DNA of 64,000 nucleotides from Bacteroidia bacterium (GTDB lineage: Bacteria > Bacteroidota > Bacteroidia > J057): the NCBI GenBank assembly GCA_041391665.1, contig JAWKNO010000002.1, positions 1,860,001-1,924,000 of the forward strand. Direction: 5' to 3'. Each line of letters opens with the position of its first letter. The stretch's first letter is position 1. Positions 28,310-38,400 of this stretch are shown piece after piece. The notes under the pieces are model-generated. The model ran no database searches. It had not been told where the DNA came from and worked only from the letters and a program-made list of their open reading frames with translations. A program made the position numbers and the translations under genes.

Positions 28310-30027
28310 TGATGGAAATAAAAAAGTTTATCCCCCTGCTCTATATCTTTTCGGGTCTTTTATTAGGATGGCTCATCTTTGGAAGGTCTTCCGGCGAGCA
28401 ACCTGCCCATGACCATGCGGAAACAGCCGTTGTCTGGACTTGTTCCATGCATCCGGAAATCCGCCTGCCTGAACCAGTACCCTGCCCTTTATGCGGTATG
28501 GACCTGATCCCAATGAATGGCAACGAAACGACCGATTCGCTTACCCTGACTTTATCGGAAAGCAATGCAAAAATGGCGATGATTCGCTCAGCACCCGTCA
28601 TCAAAAGTAAAGTTGAGAAAGAAATTCTTTTACAAGGGCGACTGGTACCTGATGAGCGGAATACTTTTCAGGTGAGCGCACGGTATTCGGGCAGAATTGA
28701 CCATCTGCGCGTCAATTATACCGGCGCCTATGTAGAGGAGGGAGAGGTGCTGGCTGACCTCTATTCACCCGAACTGATTGCAGCACAGACAGAGTTTTTT
28801 GATGCCACCAGTCTCCGGAAAATGAACCCTGCCGTGTACATTACCGCCCGCAACAAACTCCGCAGATGGAATATTTCCGAAGAAACGATTGATGGGATTG
28901 AAACGGGTGAACCCATCGTAAAAAATATCCAGATAACAGCACCGGTTTCAGGAACCATTATCCGGAGAAATGTCACCGAAGGGCAATACGTCAGTGAAAG
29001 TTCTTCTCTGTTTGAAGTAGCAAACCTGAGTCGGATTTGGGCAATATTTGACGCCTACGAAGAGGACGTACCTTGGCTGCGAATTGGAAATGTCGTTTCT
29101 TTTACCAATCCTTCAGTGCCGGGAAAAACATTTACCGGAAAAATCAGCTTTATAGATCCACTCGTAAACCCAACATCGCGTACAGTAAGCATCCGGGTAG
29201 ATGTCGCCAATCCCGATCGCCTGCTAAAACCCGAAATGTATGTCTATGGAAAAATAGCCGCTTCAGGCAGGGAAAAGACACCGCAGTTGGTTGTACCCAA
29301 AACGGCTGTGCTCTGGACAGGAAGACGGTCGCTGGTCTATGTACAGATACCGGAAGTGACACCACCGGCATTTCATATCCGGGAAGTCACCATTGGCCCT
29401 GATCTGGGCGAGGAGTATGTCATATTACAGGGGTTGAAAGAAGGAGAACTCGTAGTGGTAAACGGCGCTTTCAAGATAGACGCTGCGGCCCAGCTTGCCG
29501 GCAAATATAGCATGATGCACCCCCCTCACCCTGCTGGCGAAAAACCAGCTGCAGAAGGAACGGTTTCCCCTCATTTTAACAAAAAAATCCAACCGCTGTT
29601 TCAGGCATATTTTGAGCTTAAAAATGCCCTCGTGGCAACTGACGCTTCACTCGCTTCAGAAGCTGCCATGAAACTCAATCAAAGCATAGCCGAGATTTCC
29701 GCATCAGGATTAAGCGGCGATTATGAGAAGAAGTGGAAAGAAATCTCTCATATCATTCGTCAGAGCGGGGAAAAAATTCACGCAGAAAAAAAGGAAGTTT
29801 CTGTTCAGCGGGAAGCATTTTTACCCATATCCAATGCTTTTATCCAACTGATCAGAAACTTCCCACTGCCGGAGATCACCGTTTATCAGGCCTGGTGTCC
29901 CATGGCTTTCGACAATACAGGCGCCGGATGGCTAAGTGAAATTGAGGAGATTCGCAACCCATACTTTGGAGATAAAATGCTCCGTTGTGGGGTTGTCAAA
30001 CAAACATTTACCCCCTCAAAACCATAA
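28309..30027 (+). CDS. cusB: CusB-like periplasmic adaptor with heavy-metal-binding and DUF3347 domains
   Basis: 572 residues with an N-terminal membrane anchor. A heavy-metal-binding domain follows (WTCSMHPEIRLPEPVPCPLCGMDLIPM, ~43-69, with C, H, M and C ligands). The membrane-fusion-protein core has barrel-sandwich hybrid, hairpin and beta-barrel segments (VSARYSGRIDHLRVNYTGAYVEEG, ITAPVSGTIIRRNVTEGQYV, PEMYVYGKI). A C-terminal DUF3347 domain (~420-565) carries YQAWCPMAFDNTGAGWLS, often linked to copper or silver binding. The start overlaps the cusA stop, so both are co-translated. The last 20 bp overlap the convergent cupredoxin gene. The metal domains support Cu/Ag as substrate. Confidence 0.92.
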   Translation: MMEIKKFIPLLYIFSGLLLGWLIFGRSSGEQPAHDHAETAVVWTCSMHPEIRLPEPVPCPLCGMDLIPMNGNETTDSLTLTLSESNAKMAMIRSAPVIKSKVEKEILLQGRLVPDERNTFQVSARYSGRIDHLRVNYTGAYVEEGEVLADLYSPELIAAQTEFFDATSLRKMNPAVYITARNKLRRWNISEETIDGIETGEPIVKNIQITAPVSGTIIRRNVTEGQYVSESSSLFEVANLSRIWAIFDAYEEDVPWLRIGNVVSFTNPSVPGKTFTGKISFIDPLVNPTSRTVSIRVDVANPDRLLKPEMYVYGKIAASGREKTPQLVVPKTAVLWTGRRSLVYVQIPEVTPPAFHIREVTIGPDLGEEYVILQGLKEGELVVVNGAFKIDAAAQLAGKYSMMHPPHPAGEKPAAEGTVSPHFNKKIQPLFQAYFELKNALVATDASLASEAAMKLNQSIAEISASGLSGDYEKKWKEISHIIRQSGEKIHAEKKEVSVQREAFLPISNAFIQLIRNFPLPEITVYQAWCPMAFDNTGAGWLSEIEEIRNPYFGDKMLRCGVVKQTFTPSKP

Positions 30028-32044
30028 ATCTGACGGTCAGTTTTTGTGTTTTTGTCGTAATCTGACAAATGTACAACCCGTCGAGATATTCTTCCAGATC
30101 GAGATACAGGGTATTGTTTCCCAGTTTCCCCGTTACTATCGTCTCTATATGTTTTCCATAAATATCGAGAATATCGATGGTAGCTTTTTCCTCTTTTGCC
30201 AAGTTCACATTCAGCTGTGCGCCATTTTCCACTACAGGGTTGGGATAAAGGTAAGCCATCGAGGCACCATTGATTACTACTGATGCAATATTGCTGTAGG
30301 TAAATGCGCCATCGAAATCCAACTGGCGGATACGAAACTGATACCCACCGGGCTTAAGCGGCTCGGTTGTGAATGTATAATCTGTGCGAACATCAGAATT
30401 GCCTTTTCCCTCTACAAAACCAATAGGTTCAAATCCGTTGAAAATATCCCCGGTGGTAATTTCAATGTCAAATCCCCGGTTGTTTTTTTCTATTCCGGTG
30501 GTCCAGTTCAGCTCGACCTTCTCTCCTACAGGCCGGGCGGTAAAGGCCAGCCATTCGACCGGATAACCCGTAGCGGGTCCCGTAGCCAAAATATTATCAA
30601 CGCCCAGAACAGAGTTTGTCACCGGCCCGGGGAAGATTGCCCCTGCGCTGTTGTACAACCACAGGTTGCTGACTTCGCTCATGGTCACATTAAAATCTGC
30701 CCCACCGGTGAGGTCAGCAGCTTCAATCGGGAAGACAACCGTTTGCCAGCCAGAACCCGCTAGTACCTGAACAGGATTTACAGAAAGGAAGGTGCCACCG
30801 GGGCCATCAAATCGCAGCCGGAGGTTGAGGTCGGGCCCGCTGGTATTATTGACATCCATCCGGATAGACTTAATTCCTTCGGAAATATAATCGCCTGTCC
30901 AATGAGCAGTATTAAAGGCAACCAGTTTGGCACCGGAACCCCCACCTCCATTGGAAGTGATCTGGAGAAACTCATCACCTGCACCTAATGGGCCGCCACT
31001 ATAGACGTTTACAGGCGGATTGGGATTTGGGCCGCCACTTCCCCATGACAGCGTGGTAGCGTCGGAAAAGTCATCGAGTTGGTTAAATTTCACCGTGGGA
31101 GGAGGAGGAGGAGGCGTGGCACCAAGCGGGACTTTATTGGTGAACAATTTGTTGTTGTCATACATATTGTAATACTCCACCAGGATACTATCTGTAACGG
31201 CTGAAGCAAAATCCAGCATAACAGAATAGCGTTCCCCCGGATAGATATCTACGGTATCAGACACCTCTTTTACCGGCAGTGGCCTTCCGTCTGAAGAAAG
31301 AATTTCTGCATTCAGCGAGGCTGGAAAAATGACACGGGAAAGCGTATAGCCAATATTGATCATCCGGAGATATACTTTATCTCCTACATCTGCTGAGATC
31401 GAAATCGTTGTATCATTTAATTGCTGACTCGATTTTCCATTCACCAGAAAATAATCAGGCGTAAAACCCGGCAGCGCACCATTCATCGGAATATTATCAT
31501 GCCAGCCTTTGTCCACATCAGATATCATCCATGTATAGTCCTTATCAAATGCAGGCCCACCGGTCCAGGCATTATTGGCGCCACCTGCTGCTTTTACCAC
31601 TATACCGCCATACATACCCAGTTGCAGGTGAACGACAGTCTCCACATGGCAGTGGTAGATAAATGTACCGGCATGGGTAGCTTTAAACTTATATGTACCG
31701 GTTCCCATGACAGGCGGAATATCAAAAGAAGTTTTGCCGACACCATCATTGGCCTGGTTTACATCGAGGCCATGCATATGGATTGTGTGCGGCATGGAAG
31801 ACTGATTGATGACATTTATGGTAACCGAGTCGCCTTCATTGACTACCAGCAAGGGGCTGGGAAGGGATACGTTGCCGCCAAGTCCTTCTTTAAATCCCCA
31901 CAAATCCACACTTTCGCCATCCCACATTACCGCAGTACCGGACTGACGGGCGACGAGGTCGAAGGTTTTCATGGTTTGGGCAAAAGAACTATTACATACC
32001 GACAGAAAGAGCAAAACAGGTAAGGAAATATATTTTAGAAACAT
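30008..32044 (-). CDS. Secreted multicopper-oxidase-like cupredoxin protein with T9SS domain
   Basis: 678 residues from the ATG at 32044, chosen because it gives a clean signal peptide (ends NSSFAQ) and lies 4 nt after the upstream stop. The first cupredoxin domain carries PHTIHMHGLD (H86, H89, H91) and YHCHVETVVHLQLGM (H131, C132, H133, H139, M144), a full set of type 1 and type 2/3 copper ligands. The second domain (~170-300) shows few conserved histidines. Then come a proline linker, a lectin-like sandwich (~325-490) and a T9SS domain (AYLYPNPVVENGAQL ... GLYICQITTKTQ). Probably an extracellular copper oxidase or copper-binding protein; without a second ligand set, oxidase activity is uncertain. 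Convergent with cusAB. Confidence 0.85.
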   Translation of the reverse strand: MFLKYISLPVLLFLSVCNSSFAQTMKTFDLVARQSGTAVMWDGESVDLWGFKEGLGGNVSLPSPLLVVNEGDSVTINVINQSSMPHTIHMHGLDVNQANDGVGKTSFDIPPVMGTGTYKFKATHAGTFIYHCHVETVVHLQLGMYGGIVVKAAGGANNAWTGGPAFDKDYTWMISDVDKGWHDNIPMNGALPGFTPDYFLVNGKSSQQLNDTTISISADVGDKVYLRMINIGYTLSRVIFPASLNAEILSSDGRPLPVKEVSDTVDIYPGERYSVMLDFASAVTDSILVEYYNMYDNNKLFTNKVPLGATPPPPPPTVKFNQLDDFSDATTLSWGSGGPNPNPPVNVYSGGPLGAGDEFLQITSNGGGGSGAKLVAFNTAHWTGDYISEGIKSIRMDVNNTSGPDLNLRLRFDGPGGTFLSVNPVQVLAGSGWQTVVFPIEAADLTGGADFNVTMSEVSNLWLYNSAGAIFPGPVTNSVLGVDNILATGPATGYPVEWLAFTARPVGEKVELNWTTGIEKNNRGFDIEITTGDIFNGFEPIGFVEGKGNSDVRTDYTFTTEPLKPGGYQFRIRQLDFDGAFTYSNIASVVINGASMAYLYPNPVVENGAQLNVNLAKEEKATIDILDIYGKHIETIVTGKLGNNTLYLDLEEYLDGLYICQITTKTQKLTVRFMVLRG

Positions 32045-32048
32045 GGAT

Positions 32049-35000
32049 TTAGTTAATTGTAATGAAGCCAATCATGCCATTGGGATATTCGCCCGCCCCG
32101 GTTACTGCAATCAGGTTATGGTCATGCACCGGATAAGTACCTGATTTGTCAGGGGTTAATTCCAGAATCAGACTTTCGAATGGATCAATCGGGAAAGAAT
32201 CTTTTTCTCTTCCCACATGTGAAGGAAATTTAGTCGAATAGAGAATCTCCAGATGGTATCCGTGAAAGTGGATGGAATGTTTATGAAGGCCGGTATTACT
32301 GATAATAAGTCGAATGGTCTCCCCAACATTTGCTTTAATAATGGCCGTTGTATCTGCCTGTAAGTCGGGATAACTTTTTCCGTTTACAGTAAAATAATCA
32401 GGCTCATAATCGGGATAATTGACGGTTCCGCCAGTGTTCAGGACAAAATTCCACATGCTTTCGTGTTCACGAATATTCCAGTAAAATCTATTGCCCGAAA
32501 ACAACTGCACATCGATAATCCCTGCCAGCCCCATATAACTGTTGTCCTGGCCGGAAAGATTATCATAGAAAATATAGATTCCTTCGGTAGAGTAGGAAAA
32601 CGAATAGGTTGCCGAGTCACCAGCGGGAATGGCAGCGGCGCTCAATGACTGCCCCTGAACCTGAAAATTGTGTGGCTGGGTATCGTGGTTGATTACCTTC
32701 AAATTGATCGTCTGCCCCAAGGCTACCCGGACTACCGAGTTGTCAACAGAGAAAACGGAAGTATCATTAAACGCCAGATAAGGGAATGTCTGCAGATCAG
32801 GGGTGGAAAGCATCCCCGAATTAATATGCAGTGTATATTCCAGCGGGGTAATGGGTATCTCATATTTTACCCGCCATATAGTCGAAAGTGCGCTGTAACA
32901 ACCGCCATTTTCGATCACCGCCACGATATGGTTATAACCGGAATAAACGTCTTTAATGGTAAGGGTAACCGGGATATCCACAGAACCGCCACCGCCAATC
33001 ACCGCGCTGTATTCCGTGACATTCACGACAGAGTTGGCCTCATAGGGATCGAGATCAAAGCCAGCCCCTGAAATATAACGTGCAGCTTCCGCAACGAGCA
33101 GCTTTACGGTTGCTCCGGCGGGGCCCACAATATGGGCGGTTTGAGAAGGCGTAAACACCGTAACATCTGGCCCTGCCAACCCTGTCATAGTCAGTGTTGG
33201 AGTGGCCGGAGGGGTTTCCTGCACACAGTTCTCTGCGCCTTCGACATCGCCGGGGATAGCAAATATCCGGGTAGTATGTTCGGCACAACCACTGTAATAG
33301 GCAGTAACCGAAACGCCGGTAAGTTCGAGCCCGGATACATATCCGGCATTATTGGGGCCGGGGGCAATGGTACCCTGAATAGAAGTGGGGTCAATATCAA
33401 CAGAAAAGGTGAACGTTTCTCCCGGATCAAAGTGGGTAAAAAATATTTCCAGCACATCATAGCCGTTATCATGCGCCGAAAGAAAATTAAAAGCAGAATA
33501 TCCGGTCGTAGCCGCGCCGGCATCAGGAGTAAATGTTTTCGCAAAACTTTCACCGGCAGTGCCATTGGGGTCAAATACCATATCCTGAAGCATGCCGGTA
33601 CGCAGGTCGATCATCACTTTTTCGATTTTCATTCCTGCGGGAGAATTGTTGGTCAGTTGGAAAGAACCTGAAGCATCGGTGGAAACGTCAATATTTCCGG
33701 TACCGGATGGATCAAACACTACCTGAGAGGCGGCGTTTGTTCCCTGACAGTAATCAGAAGGTTCATATACCTTGATTTTACCATCGCCATGATTGGTGAT
33801 CCAGATCGTACCGGCAAAGTCTCCATTGTCGTCTTGTGTATCAATACCCAGCGGTTTGTCCCCGGCATTGGATATCAGGATATTCGCCCCGCCTGTGACA
33901 GCTTTGCCAGTCGCATTGAGGTTGATTCTATAGACTTTTTTATTGTAACTGACGCAAATCAGGTCGCCTTTGTAGGCACTGCTGAAATTTGATGCGGTGT
34001 ATTCTGCCATTCCATTTGTGGAAAGGTTGAAGGACATCAAGGCAGCATTATCCACGTCTGGCATCAGAAAATCGCCTTCGATCGGATTGGCCATTCCTGC
34101 GGGCACCGGCGGCCAGTCTGCAGGTAAAGGATTAGGGCCTGAGGTACTGGTACGAAAAACGTTGGTTGTGTACAGTCCTGCACCGGTAGGGTTTGCGCGA
34201 ATCGGATTGGGATGTCCCCCATAATAACCAGGTCCGGTTACATAATGAAGACCATTTTTATTGTTGACAGAACCAGTTTCTGCAGGATTGTAATCATTGG
34301 TTGCACTGGACACACCTGCTACCGGCGGTCCTTCGCCGACAGGGTAGCCTCCAAACCCGCCATTGGCGCCGTTGTCTGTGGTAAACATATACCCCGCCTG
34401 TGTAATCACGAGGTCATAACAATTGCGAAGACCGGTAGCGTAGATTTGCACAGGGCCAGCAGGATCAATTTTTGCCTGATTCAACCCGTCATTCCCGCCA
34501 AAGGGATCGTTGGGATCGGTATAACCAGGGGTAGTACTGGAGTTGGTGCGGTCCGGATCATCTACTGTCGGCATATTATATTTATAGTCCTGTCCCTGGG
34601 CATCTGTCTGTGTGGGAAGCGCATCAATCGCGGTAAGATTGATGCGTACAATGGCAGAACTATAGGCGTATTCATTCGTTTTGGCAAAATAGTTGGAAGG
34701 CCCGCCCGCATTGGTAAATCCACCGATGGAGACAAAGAGGGTATCGCCCCGCATGGCCAGTCCGTTGGTGCTGTGATTTTCTTCTGATCTGGGCAATCCT
34801 CTTACCAGATCAACCTTTTCCCATGCACTACCATTCCAGGTAAGGCGGGAGATTGTACCAGAATTGGTGTCAAGCCCAAGGTCGCCTGTAGGGCCGCCAA
34901 TACGCGGATCAGAAGACGAAACATAAATTACCGGGTTTGAAGCCGTGCCCCTAACCAGCATCCCCGTTACCTGACGGGTATTTTCGGTGAGGTTCAGCGT

Positions 35001-35294
35001 ACCATCGTCATCGTGATTGGGAATATTCATCACCAGGTCAATGGTTTCAATCGTACCTGGTACAACCGAATAATCGTTGGCAGTATTTCGGATTACTTCA
35101 TAGACGTGGATACGCCCATTCTGCTGTGAAATGTACAATCGGCCATCCGGACCAAATTTGAGAACGGTTGGTTCTACGCCGATGGTACCGGAAAGCGTAC
35201 TTTCAGTAAAAGTCTGACCGGAGAGATCAGAAAAAGAAAACAGAGCAAAGAAAAAGAACAAAAACAAGTAGGGAAAGTATAGCCTTTTGGTCAT
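32049..35294 (-). CDS. Beta-propeller (sorbosone-dehydrogenase-like) fused to cupredoxin domains
   Basis: 1,081 residues from the ATG at 35294, which gives a signal peptide (LFLFFFFALFSFSDLSGQ). Residues ~25-520 form a propeller of the glucose/sorbosone dehydrogenase type (VLKFGPDGRLYISQQNGRIHVYEV, NGLAMRGDTLFVSIGG, YATGLRNCYDLVIT). Middle domains (~520-790) are beta-rich. The C-terminal ~300 residues contain two cupredoxin domains: one with HDTQPHNFQVQG, and one with HKHSIHFHGYHLEILY plus PVHDHNLIAVTGAGEYPNGM. The usual Cys of the type 1 copper site (HCH) is Asp here (HDH), so the site is atypical. No T9SS sorting end is evident. It is upstream of, and 4 nt from, the other cupredoxin gene, so they are co-transcribed. 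Confidence 0.8.
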   Translation of the reverse strand: MTKRLYFPYLFLFFFFALFSFSDLSGQTFTESTLSGTIGVEPTVLKFGPDGRLYISQQNGRIHVYEVIRNTANDYSVVPGTIETIDLVMNIPNHDDDGTLNLTENTRQVTGMLVRGTASNPVIYVSSSDPRIGGPTGDLGLDTNSGTISRLTWNGSAWEKVDLVRGLPRSEENHSTNGLAMRGDTLFVSIGGFTNAGGPSNYFAKTNEYAYSSAIVRINLTAIDALPTQTDAQGQDYKYNMPTVDDPDRTNSSTTPGYTDPNDPFGGNDGLNQAKIDPAGPVQIYATGLRNCYDLVITQAGYMFTTDNGANGGFGGYPVGEGPPVAGVSSATNDYNPAETGSVNNKNGLHYVTGPGYYGGHPNPIRANPTGAGLYTTNVFRTSTSGPNPLPADWPPVPAGMANPIEGDFLMPDVDNAALMSFNLSTNGMAEYTASNFSSAYKGDLICVSYNKKVYRINLNATGKAVTGGANILISNAGDKPLGIDTQDDNGDFAGTIWITNHGDGKIKVYEPSDYCQGTNAASQVVFDPSGTGNIDVSTDASGSFQLTNNSPAGMKIEKVMIDLRTGMLQDMVFDPNGTAGESFAKTFTPDAGAATTGYSAFNFLSAHDNGYDVLEIFFTHFDPGETFTFSVDIDPTSIQGTIAPGPNNAGYVSGLELTGVSVTAYYSGCAEHTTRIFAIPGDVEGAENCVQETPPATPTLTMTGLAGPDVTVFTPSQTAHIVGPAGATVKLLVAEAARYISGAGFDLDPYEANSVVNVTEYSAVIGGGGSVDIPVTLTIKDVYSGYNHIVAVIENGGCYSALSTIWRVKYEIPITPLEYTLHINSGMLSTPDLQTFPYLAFNDTSVFSVDNSVVRVALGQTINLKVINHDTQPHNFQVQGQSLSAAAIPAGDSATYSFSYSTEGIYIFYDNLSGQDNSYMGLAGIIDVQLFSGNRFYWNIREHESMWNFVLNTGGTVNYPDYEPDYFTVNGKSYPDLQADTTAIIKANVGETIRLIISNTGLHKHSIHFHGYHLEILYSTKFPSHVGREKDSFPIDPFESLILELTPDKSGTYPVHDHNLIAVTGAGEYPNGMIGFITIN

Positions 35295-35478
35295 AAAAAC
35301 ATCTATATCAAAACAAAAACCCCTTAAAATATTTTTAACCCTTCTAAAACAACTGGTAATACTACCAAGATCGGCACCAGCAACCAATGACATAAGTCAC
35401 TTTTTATTACGCTATTCGGAAAAAATCAACAAGATAAATATCTACCCCTTATTTTTTATACAGCCAGTTTTCACCGGG

Positions 35479-38400
35479 TTACTGAACCTGGTTTTCACCC
35501 GGAATGAATTGCACAAATCGTACCAGATCATTGATTTTTTCGAGAACAGTTTCGATATCTTTCACTCTTTGGTAAACCAGGGATAAAAACTTCTCACTTT
35601 CTTTCAGGGTAACCTTCGCCGAAAAAGTTTGCACATAATCAATAATCCGTGCAAAATACGCCGACTGATAAAACGTCGATTCCGGATTGGAAACAAAGAA
35701 CAACCGCAAAACATCGCCCTTCAGCACAACCCTTTCGATTCCTACCCTGCTGGCGGTTTCTCTGATACGGGTAGCGTCAAACAGGGCTTTTACCTGCCGG
35801 GGCATTTCGCCAAACCGGTCGGTCATCTCTTTGGCGATGTCCAACAACTCTTCTTCGGTTTCGGCGGCGGCAATTCTCCGGTAAAATTGTAATCGCTCCG
35901 GAATACTGGGGACATAGGATTCCGGGAGGCGGATTTCAAGGTCCAGATCAATTTTACAATCATCCACCCAAACAATTTTTTTGTTTTTTATTTCATCTTC
36001 AAACAAATCGGCGAAGTGTTCTTCTTTCAATTCTCTCACTGCCTCATCGAGAATTTTGTGATACAAATCATACCCGATTTCTGAAATAAACCCACTTTGC
36101 TCGGCGCCCAGCAGGTCGCCCGCTCCCCGGATATCGAGGTCGCGCAAGGCGATATGAAAACCACTTCCCAGGTCAGAAAATTCTTCCATTGCCTTTAGCC
36201 GCTTGCGGGCATCCTGGGTAAGCGCAATTTCAGGTGGTGCCAACAGATAACAGAATGCTTTTCGGTTGGAGCGCCCTACCCTACCCCGCATCTGGTGGAG
36301 GTCTGCCAGACCATAGTTATTGGCTTCGTTGATGATGATCGTATTGGCATTGGGAATGTCCAGCCCTGACTCGACAATGGTGGTGGAAACCAAAATATCA
36401 AAAGCACCTTCGATAAACGCGGTCATCACATCTTCCAGTTCTTCTCCCTGCATTTGCCCGTGAGCTACACGAATTCGCGCATCCGGCACCAGCTGTTTGA
36501 TTGTACCGGCAATCTCTATGATGTCTTTCACCCTGGGATGAATAAAAAACACCTGCCCGCCCCGTTTCAGTTCGTAGGTTAAGGCATCACGCAAAATCGT
36601 AGGGGAAAAGGTCGTAATCACCGTTTCAATCGGTTGCCGGTTGGGTGGAGGGGTAGCAATCACCGAAAGGTCGCGGATCCCTGCCAGAGAAAATTGTAAA
36701 GTACGTGGAATGGGAGTCGCCGTAAGGGTAAGGGTATCCACGGTCTCACGAATAACCTTTAGTTTGTCTTTTACATTCACCCCAAACCGCTGTTCTTCAT
36801 CTATGATCAGGAGGCCCAGGTTTTTAAATTTCACATCTTTGGAAACGAGGCGATGGGTACCTATAAGGATTTCGGTTTTTCCTTCGGCAACTGCTTCAAG
36901 GGTTTCTTTAATCTGGTTGGAGGACTTGAAACGGTTGACATAATCAACGGTAACCGGCATGTCCTTGAGTCGTTCCCTGAAGGTTTTATAATGTTGCAGT
37001 GCAAGGATGGTGGTGGGTACCAAAACCGCGACTTGTTTCCCATCAGCCGCTGCTTTAAAGGCCGCACGGATAGCGATTTCGGTTTTGCCAAATCCGACAT
37101 CCCCACATACCAGCCGATCCATGGGGTGAGGTAATTCCATGTCTTTTTTTACATCCTCCGTAGCTTTAAGCTGATCCGGAGTGTCTTCATACATAAAAGA
37201 AGCTTCCAGTTCGACCTGCAGATAGGTATCAGGCTGAAAGGCAAATCCCTCCTGAACTTTGCGTTTTGCATACAGCGAAACGAGGTCGTAGGCAAGTTCT
37301 TTAATTCTGCTTTTGGTTTTGGCCGTAGCCCGCGCCCAGGCGCCGCTACCCAGTTTGCTGAGTTTAGGCTCTACCCCTTCTTTTCCCGAGTATTTCGAAA
37401 CTTTATGCAGCGCGTTTACATTGACGAATATAGCGTCGCTGTTTGTATAAATAATTTTCGCTGCCTCCTGAATATGGTCGCCTACCTGTATGGTGTGCAG
37501 CCCGGCAAATCGCCCGATTCCGTGGCTGACGTGAACCACATAGTCGCCGGGACTCAGTTCGCGCAATTGTTTGAGCGTCAGTGCCTGTGAACGTTGTACG
37601 CTGGACTTGGATTTAAAACGGTGATAACGGTCGAAAATCTGATGATCGGTATAACAGGCAATATTGAGCTTCTGGTCGAGAAATCCTTCGTGAAACTCCC
37701 CCGACACACCCACAAACGCCACAGCTTTATCTACTTCAAAAAAGATTTCCTCCAGCCGGGCAATCTGTTTGTCATTTCCGGAGAATACATAATTGGTGAT
37801 GCCCGTTTTGCTGTTGCTTTTAAAGTGTTGAGCCAGCAGGGCGAATTCTTTATGAAAGGCAGGCTGTGCTGTTCCTTTCCATTCAAGTGTAAACGCATGG
37901 TTTTTTAAAAAAGGCAACTGACAAACTTCTACCACAGGGAAGCCGGCAAGTTCCCGGGCAAAGGCTTCACCGGAAAGATATAAATCTTCAGGTTTTCCAC
38001 TCAAAGCCGCACCGCCGCTGTCCTTTACCAACTTGAGATAATGTTGTTCTGCTTTGTGGTACATCCGGTCGAGATCGGCTTGCACGAAGTCCAGATTTCG
38101 GGCAAAGATCAGGGTGGATGGAGAAATATAATCTAAGAATGAAACCCTCGTTTCTGTCTGGAGGCTGCGTTGAATATTGGGAATGAGGGAGATGCGGTTT
38201 ACCTTTTTCTCTGAAATCTGGGTTACCGGATCAAAAATACGGATCGTATCAATTTCATCCCCTAAAAACTCAATGCGGTACGGCATATCGTGGGCGAAGG
38301 AAAAAATATCCAGGATTCCGCCACGTATCGCAAACTGACCGGGTTCATACACATAATCTTCGCGCTCAAATCCATAGGAGTCGAGGAGTTCTTCCATAAA

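Noticed and set aside
28309..30027. Outer-membrane factor fused to cusB
   Set aside because: The C-terminal part is DUF3347, not a TolC-like barrel.
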